Shown here piece by piece: positions 9,241 to 19,305 of a stretch of 37,044 bases of DNA. The position numbers were made by a program, and so were the translations under genes. This DNA is from an uncultured Sphingomonadales bacterium (lineage in GTDB: Bacteria > Pseudomonadota > Alphaproteobacteria > Sphingomonadales > Sphingomonadaceae). Below the pieces are notes generated by a model. The model was not told the origin of the DNA, did not search any database, and saw only the letters and a program-made list of their open reading frames with translations. The stretch lies in assembly GCA_903848655.1 (NCBI GenBank), contig CAINGT010000028.1, forward strand, positions 1-37,044, given 5' to 3'. Position 1 is the stretch's first letter. Each line of letters opens with the position of its first letter.

Positions 9241-10317
9241 ATGGCGCTGACCCGGCTTACTTTGCGCGATTTTCGCAACCACGCCGCAACCCGGCTGGAC
9301 GGTCTGGCAGCGTTCAACGTGCTGACCGGTGAAAATGGCGCGGGCAAGACCAATGTGCTCGAAGCGATCAGCCTGCTGGCCCCCGGGCGCGGTTTGCGCC
9401 GGGCGCAACCGGCGGAGATGGCCGCAGCGCAAGGGCCGGGCGGGTTTGTCGTAGCGGCAGAGCTTGATCACGGCAGCCTTGCGCTGACCACCAGCACCGT
9501 GCCACCTGCGCCCAATCGTCGCACCGTGCGGATAAACGGCGCCGAAGGACCGGCCACGCGGCTGGGCGAATGGCTGGCGATTACCTGGCTGACCCCGGCG
9601 ATGGACCGACTGTTTGCCGAGGGCGCGGGCGCGCGGCGGCGGTTTCTTGACCGGCTGGTGCTGGCGGGTGAACCCGGCCATGCCCGGCTGGCGGCGCGCT
9701 ATGATACCGCATTGCGCGAACGCAACCGCCTGCTGGCTGATCCTGCGACCCCCGATCCGGCATGGCTTGATGCTTTGGAGGCACACTTGGCGCAAGCCGG
9801 AGCGGGCATCGTGGCGGCGCGGCGCGCGCTGGTCCAACGGCTTGCCGCCGCGCTCGCGGCCGAGCCAGACGGGCCGTTTGCGCGCCCCGTGCTGACATAT
9901 GACAGCGATTCACCTGACAGCGCCGATGCCCTGGCCGCCCGCTTGCGCGACCAGCGCCGCCGTGACCGTGCTGCGGGGCGTACCCTGACCGGCCCCCACC
10001 GCGATGATCTGGCGGTCATGCTGGCCGCCAAAGCCACCCCGGCGGCGGCCTGTTCGACCGGCGAACAAAAGGCCATGCTGATCGCGATGGTGTTGGCCCA
10101 TTCGGCACTGGACAATGGCCAGCGCCCGCGCGTGCTGCTGCTCGATGAAATCGCCGCGCATCTCGATCCGTTGCGCCGCGAAGCGCTGTATGCCCGGCTT
10201 GCCGCGACGGGTGCGCAAGTGTGGATGACCGGCACCGAACCTGCCACGTTTGCCGACTTGCCCATTCCGGCATCCTATTGGCATGTCGCCGAAGGGCACG
10301 CCGAACCGCGATCCTGA
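9241..10317 (+). CDS. recF: DNA replication and repair protein RecF
   Basis: RecF is an SMC-like ABC ATPase that helps load RecA onto gapped DNA together with RecO and RecR. The N-terminal [12 protein letters not shown], the Walker [10 protein letters not shown] near residues 33-41, and the C-terminal signature/Walker B region (STGEQKAML, then [13 protein letters not shown]) identify it. At 358 residues it is normal in length. I chose the ATG at 9241 because homologues start M-x-L-x-x-L-x-L-x-x-F-R. A gene start ten codons upstream is possible but unneeded. The TGA stop (10315-10317) is formed by the left part of a repeat element, so the last residues may differ from the ancestral protein. 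The dnaA-dnaN-gyrB context common for recF is absent here. Confidence 0.93.
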   Translation: MALTRLTLRDFRNHAATRLDGLAAFNVLTGENGAGKTNVLEAISLLAPGRGLRRAQPAEMAAAQGPGGFVVAAELDHGSLALTTSTVPPAPNRRTVRINGAEGPATRLGEWLAITWLTPAMDRLFAEGAGARRRFLDRLVLAGEPGHARLAARYDTALRERNRLLADPATPDPAWLDALEAHLAQAGAGIVAARRALVQRLAAALAAEPDGPFARPVLTYDSDSPDSADALAARLRDQRRRDRAAGRTLTGPHRDDLAVMLAAKATPAAACSTGEQKAMLIAMVLAHSALDNGQRPRVLLLDEIAAHLDPLRREALYARLAATGAQVWMTGTEPATFADLPIPASYWHVAEGHAEPRS

Positions 10318-10451
10318 TGCGAGCCGCAGGCCGCCAAAGGTAAAAAATGGGAGCCGTGTTTTACCTTCGGCGGCCCGCGGCTCGCAATACATCACGCGAA
10401 AACAAAGACTCTAAAGCGGAATGCGATTCAATCTAATCGCATTGCGCTTTA
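10315..10451 (+). repeat. Two-hairpin MITE-like element, copy B (extended stem), between convergent recF and lpd
   Basis: This copy has the extended first hairpin, with arms GCGAGCCGCAGGCCGCCAAA and its near complement ending in CGGCTCGC. It is followed by the GAAAACAAAGACTCT spacer and the second palindrome GCGGAATGCGATT...AATCGCATTGCGC. Its left terminal GAGCG is missing. The recF stop TGA and the lpd stop TAA both lie inside it, so it fills the whole gap and could terminate transcription from both sides. Confidence 0.85.
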
Positions 10452-11849
10452 GATATGAATGGGTTTGCCGGTTACCGCCATCGCTGCTTCCTTGATCGCT
10501 TCGGAATGAGTCGGATGCGCGTGGCAGGTATAGGCGATGTCTTCGCTCGTCGCGCCAAATTCCATTGCTTGCGCGGCTTGCGCGATCATTGTGCCCGCGA
10601 GCGTGGCGACGATCCACACGCCGAGCACGCGGTCGGTCTGTGCATCGGCGATGATTTTGACAAAACCGTCGGCTTCGCGGTTGGTCTTGGCGCGGCTGTT
10701 CGCGCTCATCGGGAATTTACCGACTTTGACCGGGCCGAGCGCGCGCGCCGCCGCCTCGGTCAGGCCAACTCCGGCGAATTCGGGCGCGGTATAGACCACG
10801 CCGGGGATCACCGCGTGGTTGATGATCCCGGTCAGCCCGGCGATATTTTCCGCCACCGCAATCCCTTCGTCTTCGGCCTTGTGCGCCAGCATCGGACCGG
10901 GGATGACATCGCCGATGGCCCATACGCCCGCGACCGCGGTGCGCAAATCGGCATCGGTTTCGATCTGCCCGCGCGCATTGGGGGCAAGGCCGATGGCATC
11001 GAGCCCCAGCCCCTCGGTGTGCGGGCGGCGGCCAATCGCCACCAGCACGACATCGGCGTCAAGGCTTTCGGCCGCGCCGCCCGCAGAGGGTTCTGTCGTC
11101 AGCACCGCACGCCCGTCGGCGACGTGCGCGGCGGTCACTTTGGTTGACAGCTTCAGGTCGAAACCCTGCTTTTTGAACACTTTTGCCGCTTCTTTGCGCA
11201 CATCGTCGTCCATGCCGGGAAGCAACTGGTCAAGATATTCGACTACCGTGACTTTCGCCCCCAGCCGCCGCCACACCGAGCCGAGTTCCAGCCCGATGAC
11301 CCCGCCGCCGATGACCACGAGATGATCGGGCACTTTGGTCAGCGCAAGCGCGCCGGTCGAATCGACGATCACCCCCGCGTCATTGTCCACCGCCACCCCC
11401 GGCAGCGGGGTAACCGACGATCCAGTGGCGATAACGATATTTTTGGCCGTGATCCGGGCATCGGCCACGGTCACGCTGTGCGCGTCGGCAAAGGTCGCAT
11501 GGCCTTTGATCCAGGTGACTTTGTTCTTGCGGAACAGATATTCGATCCCACCGGTCAATTCCTTGACCGCGCTGGCCTTTTCCGCCTGCATCGCCGCCAG
11601 ATCGAGCGTGACCGGCCCGGTCACCACACCGAATTTGGCCATTGTGCCATGCGCCGCTTCATCGAACAATTCCGACCCGTGCAGCAGCGCCTTTGACGGA
11701 ATACACCCGACATTCAGGCATGTGCCGCCCAATGTCGCGCGCGCTTCAACACACGCGGTCTTCAGCCCCAGCTGCGCCGCGCGGATCGCCGCAACATAGC
11801 CCCCCGGCCCGGCCCCGATCACCAGCACATCGTAATCGTATTCAGCCAT
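10449..11849 (-). CDS. lpdA: Dihydrolipoyl dehydrogenase (E3)
   Basis: This is the FAD enzyme that reoxidises dihydrolipoyl groups of 2-oxo acid dehydrogenase complexes with NAD+. Visible are the FAD-binding VIGAGPGGYVAA near residues 10-21, the redox-active disulfide GGTCLNVGCIPSK near 41-53, the NAD-binding GGGVIGLELGSVW, and the C-terminal His-Glu pair in CHAHPTHSEA. At 466 residues it is standard. It is the last gene of the mdh/sucA/sucB cluster, so it most likely serves 2-oxoglutarate dehydrogenase. The ATG at 11849 lies inside the end of the DUF4276-like gene (8-nt overlap), and its ribosome-binding site AGAGG lies in that gene. The stop codon falls in a repeat element. Confidence 0.96.
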   Translation of the reverse strand: MAEYDYDVLVIGAGPGGYVAAIRAAQLGLKTACVEARATLGGTCLNVGCIPSKALLHGSELFDEAAHGTMAKFGVVTGPVTLDLAAMQAEKASAVKELTGGIEYLFRKNKVTWIKGHATFADAHSVTVADARITAKNIVIATGSSVTPLPGVAVDNDAGVIVDSTGALALTKVPDHLVVIGGGVIGLELGSVWRRLGAKVTVVEYLDQLLPGMDDDVRKEAAKVFKKQGFDLKLSTKVTAAHVADGRAVLTTEPSAGGAAESLDADVVLVAIGRRPHTEGLGLDAIGLAPNARGQIETDADLRTAVAGVWAIGDVIPGPMLAHKAEDEGIAVAENIAGLTGIINHAVIPGVVYTAPEFAGVGLTEAAARALGPVKVGKFPMSANSRAKTNREADGFVKIIADAQTDRVLGVWIVATLAGTMIAQAAQAMEFGATSEDIAYTCHAHPTHSEAIKEAAMAVTGKPIHI

Positions 11850-12492
11850 TGTTCGCTGCCTCTTGCATTTGGGCCACGATAGCGTTCAAGCCTTCGTGGA
11901 AAATCTGGAAACTGCGCGAGAGATTTCCCGCTATACTAACTCGGGCTGCCATGCGCCGCGCTACGTCAACTTTTGGCAGGTTACTCGAACCGGTGTAATG
12001 TCCGGCCCGGCTCAATTCGCGTCGCAAGGCTTCGTGTGTGCCGCCTGCGACTGCATCGGGATCGCGATAGCCGCGTTTGCGGCCGAGCGTGGCAGACACC
12101 CCCGGAAAAGCGGCGGCAAGCGCAGTCGGATCGCCAAAATGCCACGCTTCGAGTTCTTCGACTACGAGGCGGTTGACAACGCTAAACCGCCCATGGCGCG
12201 GGTTCGACTTGGTCGCGAGGTTACAGGCTTGGGCTGTGCTTTCGAGCCGCTGCTTAAGCGCACGGCAATCATCATCATCGCGATCAACCAGCACGATGAC
12301 CGATGGGCGCATCGCAACCGGCCAGTTCGCATAGCTCGCCAGCCGCTTGGGCAAGTCGCGCAGCAAGTGCTGCTTGGAACCATGGTTGATGATATGCACG
12401 CTGATCGCAAGTTCCAATCGGGGCAACAGAACCCCAAGATACGCTTCCATCGAAGGTTCTTCGACATGGATAAACAGGGGTGCCGACGTCAC
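11842..12492 (-). CDS. DUF4276-like protein with TOPRIM-like acidic motifs (putative nuclease partner of the ATPase)
   Basis: This 216-residue protein starts with FIHVEEPSMEAYL (residues 7-19), where E11/E12 could be the TOPRIM glutamate. It then has SVIVLVDRDDDDC (64-76) with a D-x-D pair at D70/D72, and VEELEAWHFGD (111-121), which fits the E-x-EAW-x-x-x-D hallmark I associate with the DUF4276 family. The GTG start at 12492 overlaps the ATPase stop (GTGA); a longer ORF starting at 12528 would overlap the ATPase further and is less likely. The gene ends 8 nt inside lpd. ATPase plus DUF4276 pairs are known as recurring neighbours. By analogy with OLD/Gabija-type ATPase-TOPRIM systems I infer a nuclease role in defence, which is not proven. 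Similarity to other TOPRIM families such as DUF4435 cannot be excluded. Confidence 0.72.
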   Translation of the reverse strand: MTSAPLFIHVEEPSMEAYLGVLLPRLELAISVHIINHGSKQHLLRDLPKRLASYANWPVAMRPSVIVLVDRDDDDCRALKQRLESTAQACNLATKSNPRHGRFSVVNRLVVEELEAWHFGDPTALAAAFPGVSATLGRKRGYRDPDAVAGGTHEALRRELSRAGHYTGSSNLPKVDVARRMAARVSIAGNLSRSFQIFHEGLNAIVAQMQEAANNG

Positions 12493-13679
12493 CAGGGGTT
12501 TCCTGATTGAATGAAACCCTCGGTCCAAAGCTGGCCGAGTGATGCCCCTTGCGCGATCAACTCGGCAATCCCAGCGATCCCAGCCACGCGTTGTGCTTGC
12601 GTGTAGCCCTGTTCATTGCGGGATAAGGCCCACACTTGTTTTGGGTGCAAGGCGTCAAGGAAGAACGGCGAATGCGTCGTAACCACCATTTGTGATCGGG
12701 CTGAGGCCAATTGGCATTCTTCCGCGAGTTCATACAGCAATTTGGGATGCAGAAAATTCTCCGGCTCTTCGATTCCCAGAAACGGCGGTGGAGCGGGGTC
12801 GTTCAATTGGACAAGGTAAGCCAGCATCTTGAGCGTACCGTCGGAGACGTAGCGCGCCTGAACACCATCTGCAAACGGGGCATCCCGGATTTCGAGCAGC
12901 AAGTGCCCGCTTGGCAGAGGTACCGGGTTGACCGCTTCGAGCCTGGGTATGCGCCGCCGCAGGGTCGCGAAAATGGCGTTCAGGCGCTGCGGATGGTTTT
13001 CCGCCAGAAACTGGATGACATTCGCCAGATTGTGGCCGGTCCGCGACAAGTGTTCCTGCGCCCCGGCCTCGGGGATAATGCGCGCATCATTGGCCGACAG
13101 GTACGACAAGTGCCAGCCGGTAATGAAATCGCGCAACGACTTTGCGCGCGGATTTTCGGCCAGCTGACCCAGCGTGCTGACCGCCAGCACATCCGGACCA
13201 GCCAGCGCGCGCTCGGTGCGTTGATCCTCGGGTTCGGGTACTTCACCGGTAATGACCCGGCCGCGTCCTTCGGCATAGTCCAGAAACCGAAATGGCGCGC
13301 CATAGCCGCCGCGCTTCCATTGCATCCATTCCGCCGCGACGATCGGCCTGCCCGCGCGATCATCGATGGTCAGATGATAGCGGATCAGGCGCGGATCGAT
13401 CGGATCGGTATAGGCAATCTCGAACGTGATCGGCCCGGATTGGCCACGGCTGCGCAAATCGGAAAACCGTCCGCGTTTGTCCACGGCGTTACGCAGTCCA
13501 TCGCGAAAGCAATCCGACAGGAACGCAAACACATCAAAAAACGTCGATTTTCCCGATCCATTGGCTCCGAGCAGGACGGTGAGCGGGGTCAGATCCTTGA
13601 ATTCGACATTCTGCAATGCGCGAAAATTGCGCACTTTGAGATGCTTGATCCGCGCAACGCCCGGCTGGTCCTGCAACAT
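12489..13679 (-). CDS. AAA/ABC-type ATPase (AAA_21-like), first gene of a putative defence pair
   Basis: This 396-residue single-domain ATPase is of the RecF/SMC/OLD kind. It begins IKHLKVRNFRALQNVEF, then Walker A LLGANGSGKST (residues 36-46). A signature-like YVSDGTLKMLAYL, Walker B FLGIEEPENFLHP and the His switch VVTTHSPFFLDAL follow in the right order in the last 130 residues. No TOPRIM or transducer domain is fused to it; the next gene supplies a TOPRIM-like candidate. The start lies 38 bp after the sucB stop and the stop overlaps the next GTG (GTGA), so the pair is probably co-transcribed with the TCA operon. GC content and codon use look like the host, which argues against a very recent arrival. 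The target is unknown. Confidence 0.85.
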   Translation of the reverse strand: MLQDQPGVARIKHLKVRNFRALQNVEFKDLTPLTVLLGANGSGKSTFFDVFAFLSDCFRDGLRNAVDKRGRFSDLRSRGQSGPITFEIAYTDPIDPRLIRYHLTIDDRAGRPIVAAEWMQWKRGGYGAPFRFLDYAEGRGRVITGEVPEPEDQRTERALAGPDVLAVSTLGQLAENPRAKSLRDFITGWHLSYLSANDARIIPEAGAQEHLSRTGHNLANVIQFLAENHPQRLNAIFATLRRRIPRLEAVNPVPLPSGHLLLEIRDAPFADGVQARYVSDGTLKMLAYLVQLNDPAPPPFLGIEEPENFLHPKLLYELAEECQLASARSQMVVTTHSPFFLDALHPKQVWALSRNEQGYTQAQRVAGIAGIAELIAQGASLGQLWTEGFIQSGNPW

Positions 13680-13717
13680 GGCCGTTTATCCTGTCATGGC
13701 TCGCGCTGGGGTGTTCA

Positions 13718-14977
13718 TCACAAATCGATCAGCAGCCGCGTCGGATCTTCGATCGCTTCTTTGATCGTCTTGAGCGCGGTGACGGCTTCGCGGCCGTCGA
13801 TCAGGCGGTGGTCGTAGGATAGCGCGATATACATCATCGGGCGGATCACGATCTGGCCCTGGCGCACCACCGGGCGGTCTTCGATGCGGTGCAGGCCGAG
13901 CACGGCGGATTGTGGCGGGTTGATGATCGGGGTGGACATCAGGCCGCCGAACACGCCGCCGTTCGAAATGGTGAACGTGCCGCCTTTCATGTCGTCCATT
14001 GTCAGTGCCCCATCGCGCGCCTTTTTGCCAAAGGCGGCGATGGCCGCTTCGATCCCGGCAAACGATAGCTTGTCCACATTGCGCACCACCGGCACGACCA
14101 AGCCGTTGGGGGCCGATACCGCAATCGAGATATCGACATAGTCGTGATAGACGATTTCATCGCCTTCGATCCGCGCGTTGACCGCGGGAATGTCCTTGAG
14201 CGCCAGACACGCGGCTTTGGCAAAGAATGACATGAAGCCCAGCTTGATGCCGTGCTTTTTGTCGAACGCATCCTTGAATTTGTCGCGCGCGGCGATCACC
14301 GCCGACATATCGACATCGTTGAATGTGGTCAGCAGCGCGGCGGTGTCTTGCGCGCTTTTGAGCCGCTTGGCGATTGTCTGGCGCAGCCGGGTCATTTTGA
14401 CGCGTTCTTCGGCGCGGCCCGCAGGCGGTGCGGCGGAAACCGGCGCGGTTGCAGGCGCGGGTTGCGCCGCTTTGGCTTGGGCGGCGGCGAGCACGTCTTC
14501 TTTGGTCAGCCGCCCGCCCGCGCCGGTGCCGGTGACCGTGGCGGGGTCGATGCCATATTCGAGCACCGCGCGGCGCACCGATGGCGACAGCGCGATGGCG
14601 TCATGGTCGGGGGCGGATTTCGCAGCCGCCGGGGGCGGCGCGGCGGCGGGTGTCGGGGCGGCGATGGGTGCGGGCGCGGGGACTGGTGCCGCCGGAGGCG
14701 CTGCGGGGGCGGGGGCGGGCGCGGGGGCTGCGACCACGCCCGATGTTTCGATCAGCGCGAGCAGCGCGCCGACTGCCACGGTGTCACCCTCTTTGACCAG
14801 CAAGGCCCCCATGATGCCCGCTGCCGGGGCCGAGACTTCGACCGCGACTTTGTCGGTTTCCAGACTGGCAATCGGCTCGTCGAGCGCGACCGCTTGGCCC
14901 GGCTGTTTCAGCCACTGGCCGACGGTCGCTTCGCTGACGCTTTCGCCGAGCGTCGGGACTTTGACTTCGATGGACAT
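13718..14977 (-). CDS. sucB: Dihydrolipoyllysine succinyltransferase (E2 of 2-oxoglutarate dehydrogenase)
   Basis: This is the core subunit that transfers succinyl from lipoate to CoA. The lipoyl domain (1-76) contains [15 protein letters not shown] with the lipoylated lysine. It is followed by an Ala/Pro-rich flexible linker (~80-125), a peripheral-subunit-binding domain ([14 protein letters not shown]...[12 protein letters not shown]) and the catalytic domain with the active-site [12 protein letters not shown] near the end. At 419 residues it is normal. I chose the ATG at 14977 ([14 protein letters not shown]); a longer reading frame upstream overlaps sucA and has no homology. It lies 40 bp after sucA. 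Unusually, its normal neighbour lpd is pushed 1.9 kb away by the ATPase/DUF4276 pair. Confidence 0.96.
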   Translation of the reverse strand: MSIEVKVPTLGESVSEATVGQWLKQPGQAVALDEPIASLETDKVAVEVSAPAAGIMGALLVKEGDTVAVGALLALIETSGVVAAPAPAPAPAAPPAAPVPAPAPIAAPTPAAAPPPAAAKSAPDHDAIALSPSVRRAVLEYGIDPATVTGTGAGGRLTKEDVLAAAQAKAAQPAPATAPVSAAPPAGRAEERVKMTRLRQTIAKRLKSAQDTAALLTTFNDVDMSAVIAARDKFKDAFDKKHGIKLGFMSFFAKAACLALKDIPAVNARIEGDEIVYHDYVDISIAVSAPNGLVVPVVRNVDKLSFAGIEAAIAAFGKKARDGALTMDDMKGGTFTISNGGVFGGLMSTPIINPPQSAVLGLHRIEDRPVVRQGQIVIRPMMYIALSYDHRLIDGREAVTALKTIKEAIEDPTRLLIDL

Positions 14978-15017
14978 GATCGCGACTTTCCTTCGGATAA
15001 TGATCGCAGCGCGACCG

Positions 15018-17855
15018 TCAGGCCTGTTTGCGGCGGCGGATTTCGCCGCGCACCGACAGCGCGAGCGCGTGCGCAATCAGCGCCGCCTGTTCGCTGGCAT
15101 GGCGTTTGGCGAGGCCCGTGGCGGGCGATGCCCCCGCGCCGCGCCCGGCATAGCGCGGACGCAGCGCCTTGCTGCCCGCCGCGCGCAAGGCGTCTTCGAT
15201 CAGTGGTTCGACAAACGACCAGGCCCCGGCGTTGCGGGGTTCTTCCTGACACCACACCACATCTTCGAGGTTGGGCATTCGCTTCAGCCGGATGGCGAGC
15301 GGTTCGCCGGGGAACGGATAAAGCTGTTCCAGCCGGATGATCTGCACATCGGCAAAGCCTTGCTGGTCGCGCGCCTCGATCAGGTCATAGGCGACTTTGC
15401 CGCTGCACAAGATGACTTTGCGCGTCGCTTCATCGGCGGCCCCATTGGTGTCCGACACGATCCGCTTGAAATGCCCTTCGCCCACGAAATCGCCCGCCAC
15501 CGATTTGGCGAGCGGGTGGCGCAACAGGCTTTTGGGGGTCATGATCACCAGCGGCTTGCGGAACGGGCGGTGCATCTGGCGGCGCAAGACGTGGAAATAG
15601 TTGGCCGGGGTGGTGATATTGCACACCTGGATATTGTCTTCGGCGCAGAGTTGCAAAAACCGTTCGAGCCGCGCCGAGGAATGTTCCGGCCCTTGCCCTT
15701 CGTAGCCATGTGGCAGCAGCAGCACGAGCCCGTTGGCGCGCAACCACTTCGCCTCTGACGCGGCGATATATTGGTCGATCACGATCTGCGCGCCATTGGC
15801 AAAATCGCCGAATTGCGCTTCCCACAGCACCAGCGTCTTGGGGTCGGCGCTGGCATAGCCATATTCGAACCCCAGCACGCCATATTCGGACAGCGGGCTG
15901 TCGTGAACTTCGAACCGGCCATGCGGCAGCGTGGCGAGCGGCACATATTTGTGTTCGTCGGTCTGATCGACCCACACCGCGTGGCGCTGGCTGAATGTGC
16001 CGCGCCCCGAATCCTGCCCCGACAGGCGCACATTGAACCCTTCGGTCGCCAGACTGCCGAAGGCCAGCGCTTCACCGGTGGCCCAGTCGAACCCCTGCCC
16101 GGTGCGGAACATTTCGCGCTTGGCATCGATCACGCGGCCCAGCGTCTTGTGCACGGTCAGCCCGTCGGGTATCGTCGTGAGCACCCGGCCAAGGCTGTCA
16201 AACCGCTTGGCATCGATCCCGGTCGGCACATTGCGCCGCGCGGTAACCGGGTCGGCGGGTTTGTTCAGCCCGCTCCAGCGCCCGCCAAACCAATCGGCCT
16301 CGTTCGCCTTGTAGCTTTTGGCGGCGTCGAATTCGGCTTCGAGCGTGGCGACGAAGCGGTCCTCGCTTTCACCCTTCCAATGCGCGTCGATCACGCCTTG
16401 CGCCACCAGCCGTTCGGCATAGATCGCGCTGACAGGCGGATGCTGGCGAATTTTGGCGTACATCAGCGGCTGGGTAAAGCTCGGCTCATCGCCTTCATTG
16501 TGGCCAAAGCGGCGATAGCACCACATGTCGATGACAATATCGCGCCCGAATTTCTGGCGGTAATCGATCGCCATCTTGCACGCGAACGTCACCGCTTCGG
16601 GGTCATCGCCGTTAATGTGGATGATCGGTGCCTGCACCCCTTTGGCAACGTCTGACGGATAGGGCGATCCGCGCGAAAACTGCGGGCTGGTGGTAAAGCC
16701 GATCTGGTTGTTGATGATGAAATGGATGCAGCCGCCGGTGTTGTAACCTTTGACCCCGGAAAAACCGAAACATTCCCACACGATGCCCTGCCCGGCAAAC
16801 GCGGCATCGCCGTGGATCAGCACCGGCAGCACTTGTTTGTGCTTGCCCGGCCCGATGTCGTCGCGAAACACTTGTTGCGCGCGCGCTTTGCCCAGCACCA
16901 CCGGATCGACCGTTTCGAGGTGCGAAGGGTTGGGTTGCAGGCTCATATGCACTTTGATGCCGTCAAATTCGCGGTCGGTTGACGTGCCCAAGTGGTATTT
17001 GACATCGCCCGACCCGCCGACATCTTCGGGATTGGCGCTGCCGCCCGAAAATTCGTGGAAGATCACACGATAAGGCTTGGCCATGACATTGGCGAGAATG
17101 TTCAGCCGCCCGCGATGCGCCATGCCATAGATGATTTCGCGCACGCCCAATTGGCCGCCATATTTGATCACCGCTTCGAGCGCGGGAATCATCGATTCGC
17201 CGCCATCGAGCCCGAAGCGCTTGGTGCCGACATATTTGCGGCCAAGGAATTTTTCGTATTGTTCACCCCGGATCACCGCGCCCAGAATAGCCTTTTTGCC
17301 GTTGGGGGTGAAATCGATCGCTTTGTCGCCGCCTTCGATCCGGTCCTGAATGAACTTGCGTTCGTCCACATCGGCGATGTGCATGAATTCAAACGCGATT
17401 TTGCCGCAATAGTTGCGCCGCAGGATCGCCACGATTTCGCGTGGGGTGGCCCATTGCAACCCCAGCACACCGCCAAGCCAGACTTTGCGGTCGAGCGCCG
17501 CGCCGGTAAAGCCGTGGTATTCGGGCGACAAGTCGGCGGGAATATCCTGCCGCACCAGCCCGAGCGGATCGAGATCGGCGGTCAGATGTCCGCGCACGCG
17601 GTACATGTGGATCAGCAGCATCGCGCGCACCGCATCGGCCGCCGCCTGTTCGAGCGCGGCTTCGTCAAGGCGCGGGCCGGTCTTGCCGAGCGCTTTGGCA
17701 ATATCGAGCTTGAGCGCCAGCGGATCGAGCGCGCGGGTCAGATCATCGCCTGCCGCCGCATCGGTCACCGGCCAACGCGGCGAGGCCCAGCTCGGGCCGG
17801 GCTGCGGGCCTTCTTGCGCCGGATCGAGCGCAAATTCGTGCAATTCGTGACCCAT
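15018..17855 (-). CDS. sucA: 2-oxoglutarate dehydrogenase E1 component
   Basis: This is the thiamine-diphosphate-dependent decarboxylase that begins the conversion of 2-oxoglutarate to succinyl-CoA. Its 945 residues match the family. Recognisable segments are [16 protein letters not shown] ([18 protein letters not shown]), KYHLG, the ThDP-binding [10 protein letters not shown]...NNQIGFTT, and [20 protein letters not shown]. The C-terminal transketolase-like part contains GHFKRI and [10 protein letters not shown]. The start at 17855 has an AAGGAG ribosome-binding site at a good distance. The N-terminus has a short variable segment in place of the helical E2-binding region seen in longer homologues. 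It is followed directly by sucB. Confidence 0.97.
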   Translation of the reverse strand: MGHELHEFALDPAQEGPQPGPSWASPRWPVTDAAAGDDLTRALDPLALKLDIAKALGKTGPRLDEAALEQAAADAVRAMLLIHMYRVRGHLTADLDPLGLVRQDIPADLSPEYHGFTGAALDRKVWLGGVLGLQWATPREIVAILRRNYCGKIAFEFMHIADVDERKFIQDRIEGGDKAIDFTPNGKKAILGAVIRGEQYEKFLGRKYVGTKRFGLDGGESMIPALEAVIKYGGQLGVREIIYGMAHRGRLNILANVMAKPYRVIFHEFSGGSANPEDVGGSGDVKYHLGTSTDREFDGIKVHMSLQPNPSHLETVDPVVLGKARAQQVFRDDIGPGKHKQVLPVLIHGDAAFAGQGIVWECFGFSGVKGYNTGGCIHFIINNQIGFTTSPQFSRGSPYPSDVAKGVQAPIIHINGDDPEAVTFACKMAIDYRQKFGRDIVIDMWCYRRFGHNEGDEPSFTQPLMYAKIRQHPPVSAIYAERLVAQGVIDAHWKGESEDRFVATLEAEFDAAKSYKANEADWFGGRWSGLNKPADPVTARRNVPTGIDAKRFDSLGRVLTTIPDGLTVHKTLGRVIDAKREMFRTGQGFDWATGEALAFGSLATEGFNVRLSGQDSGRGTFSQRHAVWVDQTDEHKYVPLATLPHGRFEVHDSPLSEYGVLGFEYGYASADPKTLVLWEAQFGDFANGAQIVIDQYIAASEAKWLRANGLVLLLPHGYEGQGPEHSSARLERFLQLCAEDNIQVCNITTPANYFHVLRRQMHRPFRKPLVIMTPKSLLRHPLAKSVAGDFVGEGHFKRIVSDTNGAADEATRKVILCSGKVAYDLIEARDQQGFADVQIIRLEQLYPFPGEPLAIRLKRMPNLEDVVWCQEEPRNAGAWSFVEPLIEDALRAAGSKALRPRYAGRGAGASPATGLAKRHASEQAALIAHALALSVRGEIRRRKQA

Positions 17856-17984
17856 TGTCTCAACTCCTTGGCCCTGGCAACACCGCGCGATCCTGCCACA
17901 GCACCGGTAAAATACCCTTGCGCCATGGCCTTAAGGGCAAATACCCGCGATAGCGCCGCCCCATGACCGGGGGGTGAATGGCGA

Positions 17985-19305
<1,321 letters not shown>

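Noticed and set aside
12711..13817. Long plus-strand frame opposite the ATPase gene
   Set aside because: It is a shadow of a gene with clear Walker and signature motifs on the other strand.
14178..15758. Long plus-strand frame opposite sucB/sucA with Gly/Ala repeats
   Set aside because: It is the complement of the Ala/Pro linker of sucB and of sucA codons. It has no ribosome-binding site or family match.
17856..17984. Possible small gene or attenuator between mdh and sucA
   Set aside because: Only 129 bp, with the sucA ribosome-binding site and an AAGGGTATTT-type repeat. No conserved frame or clear terminator was seen.
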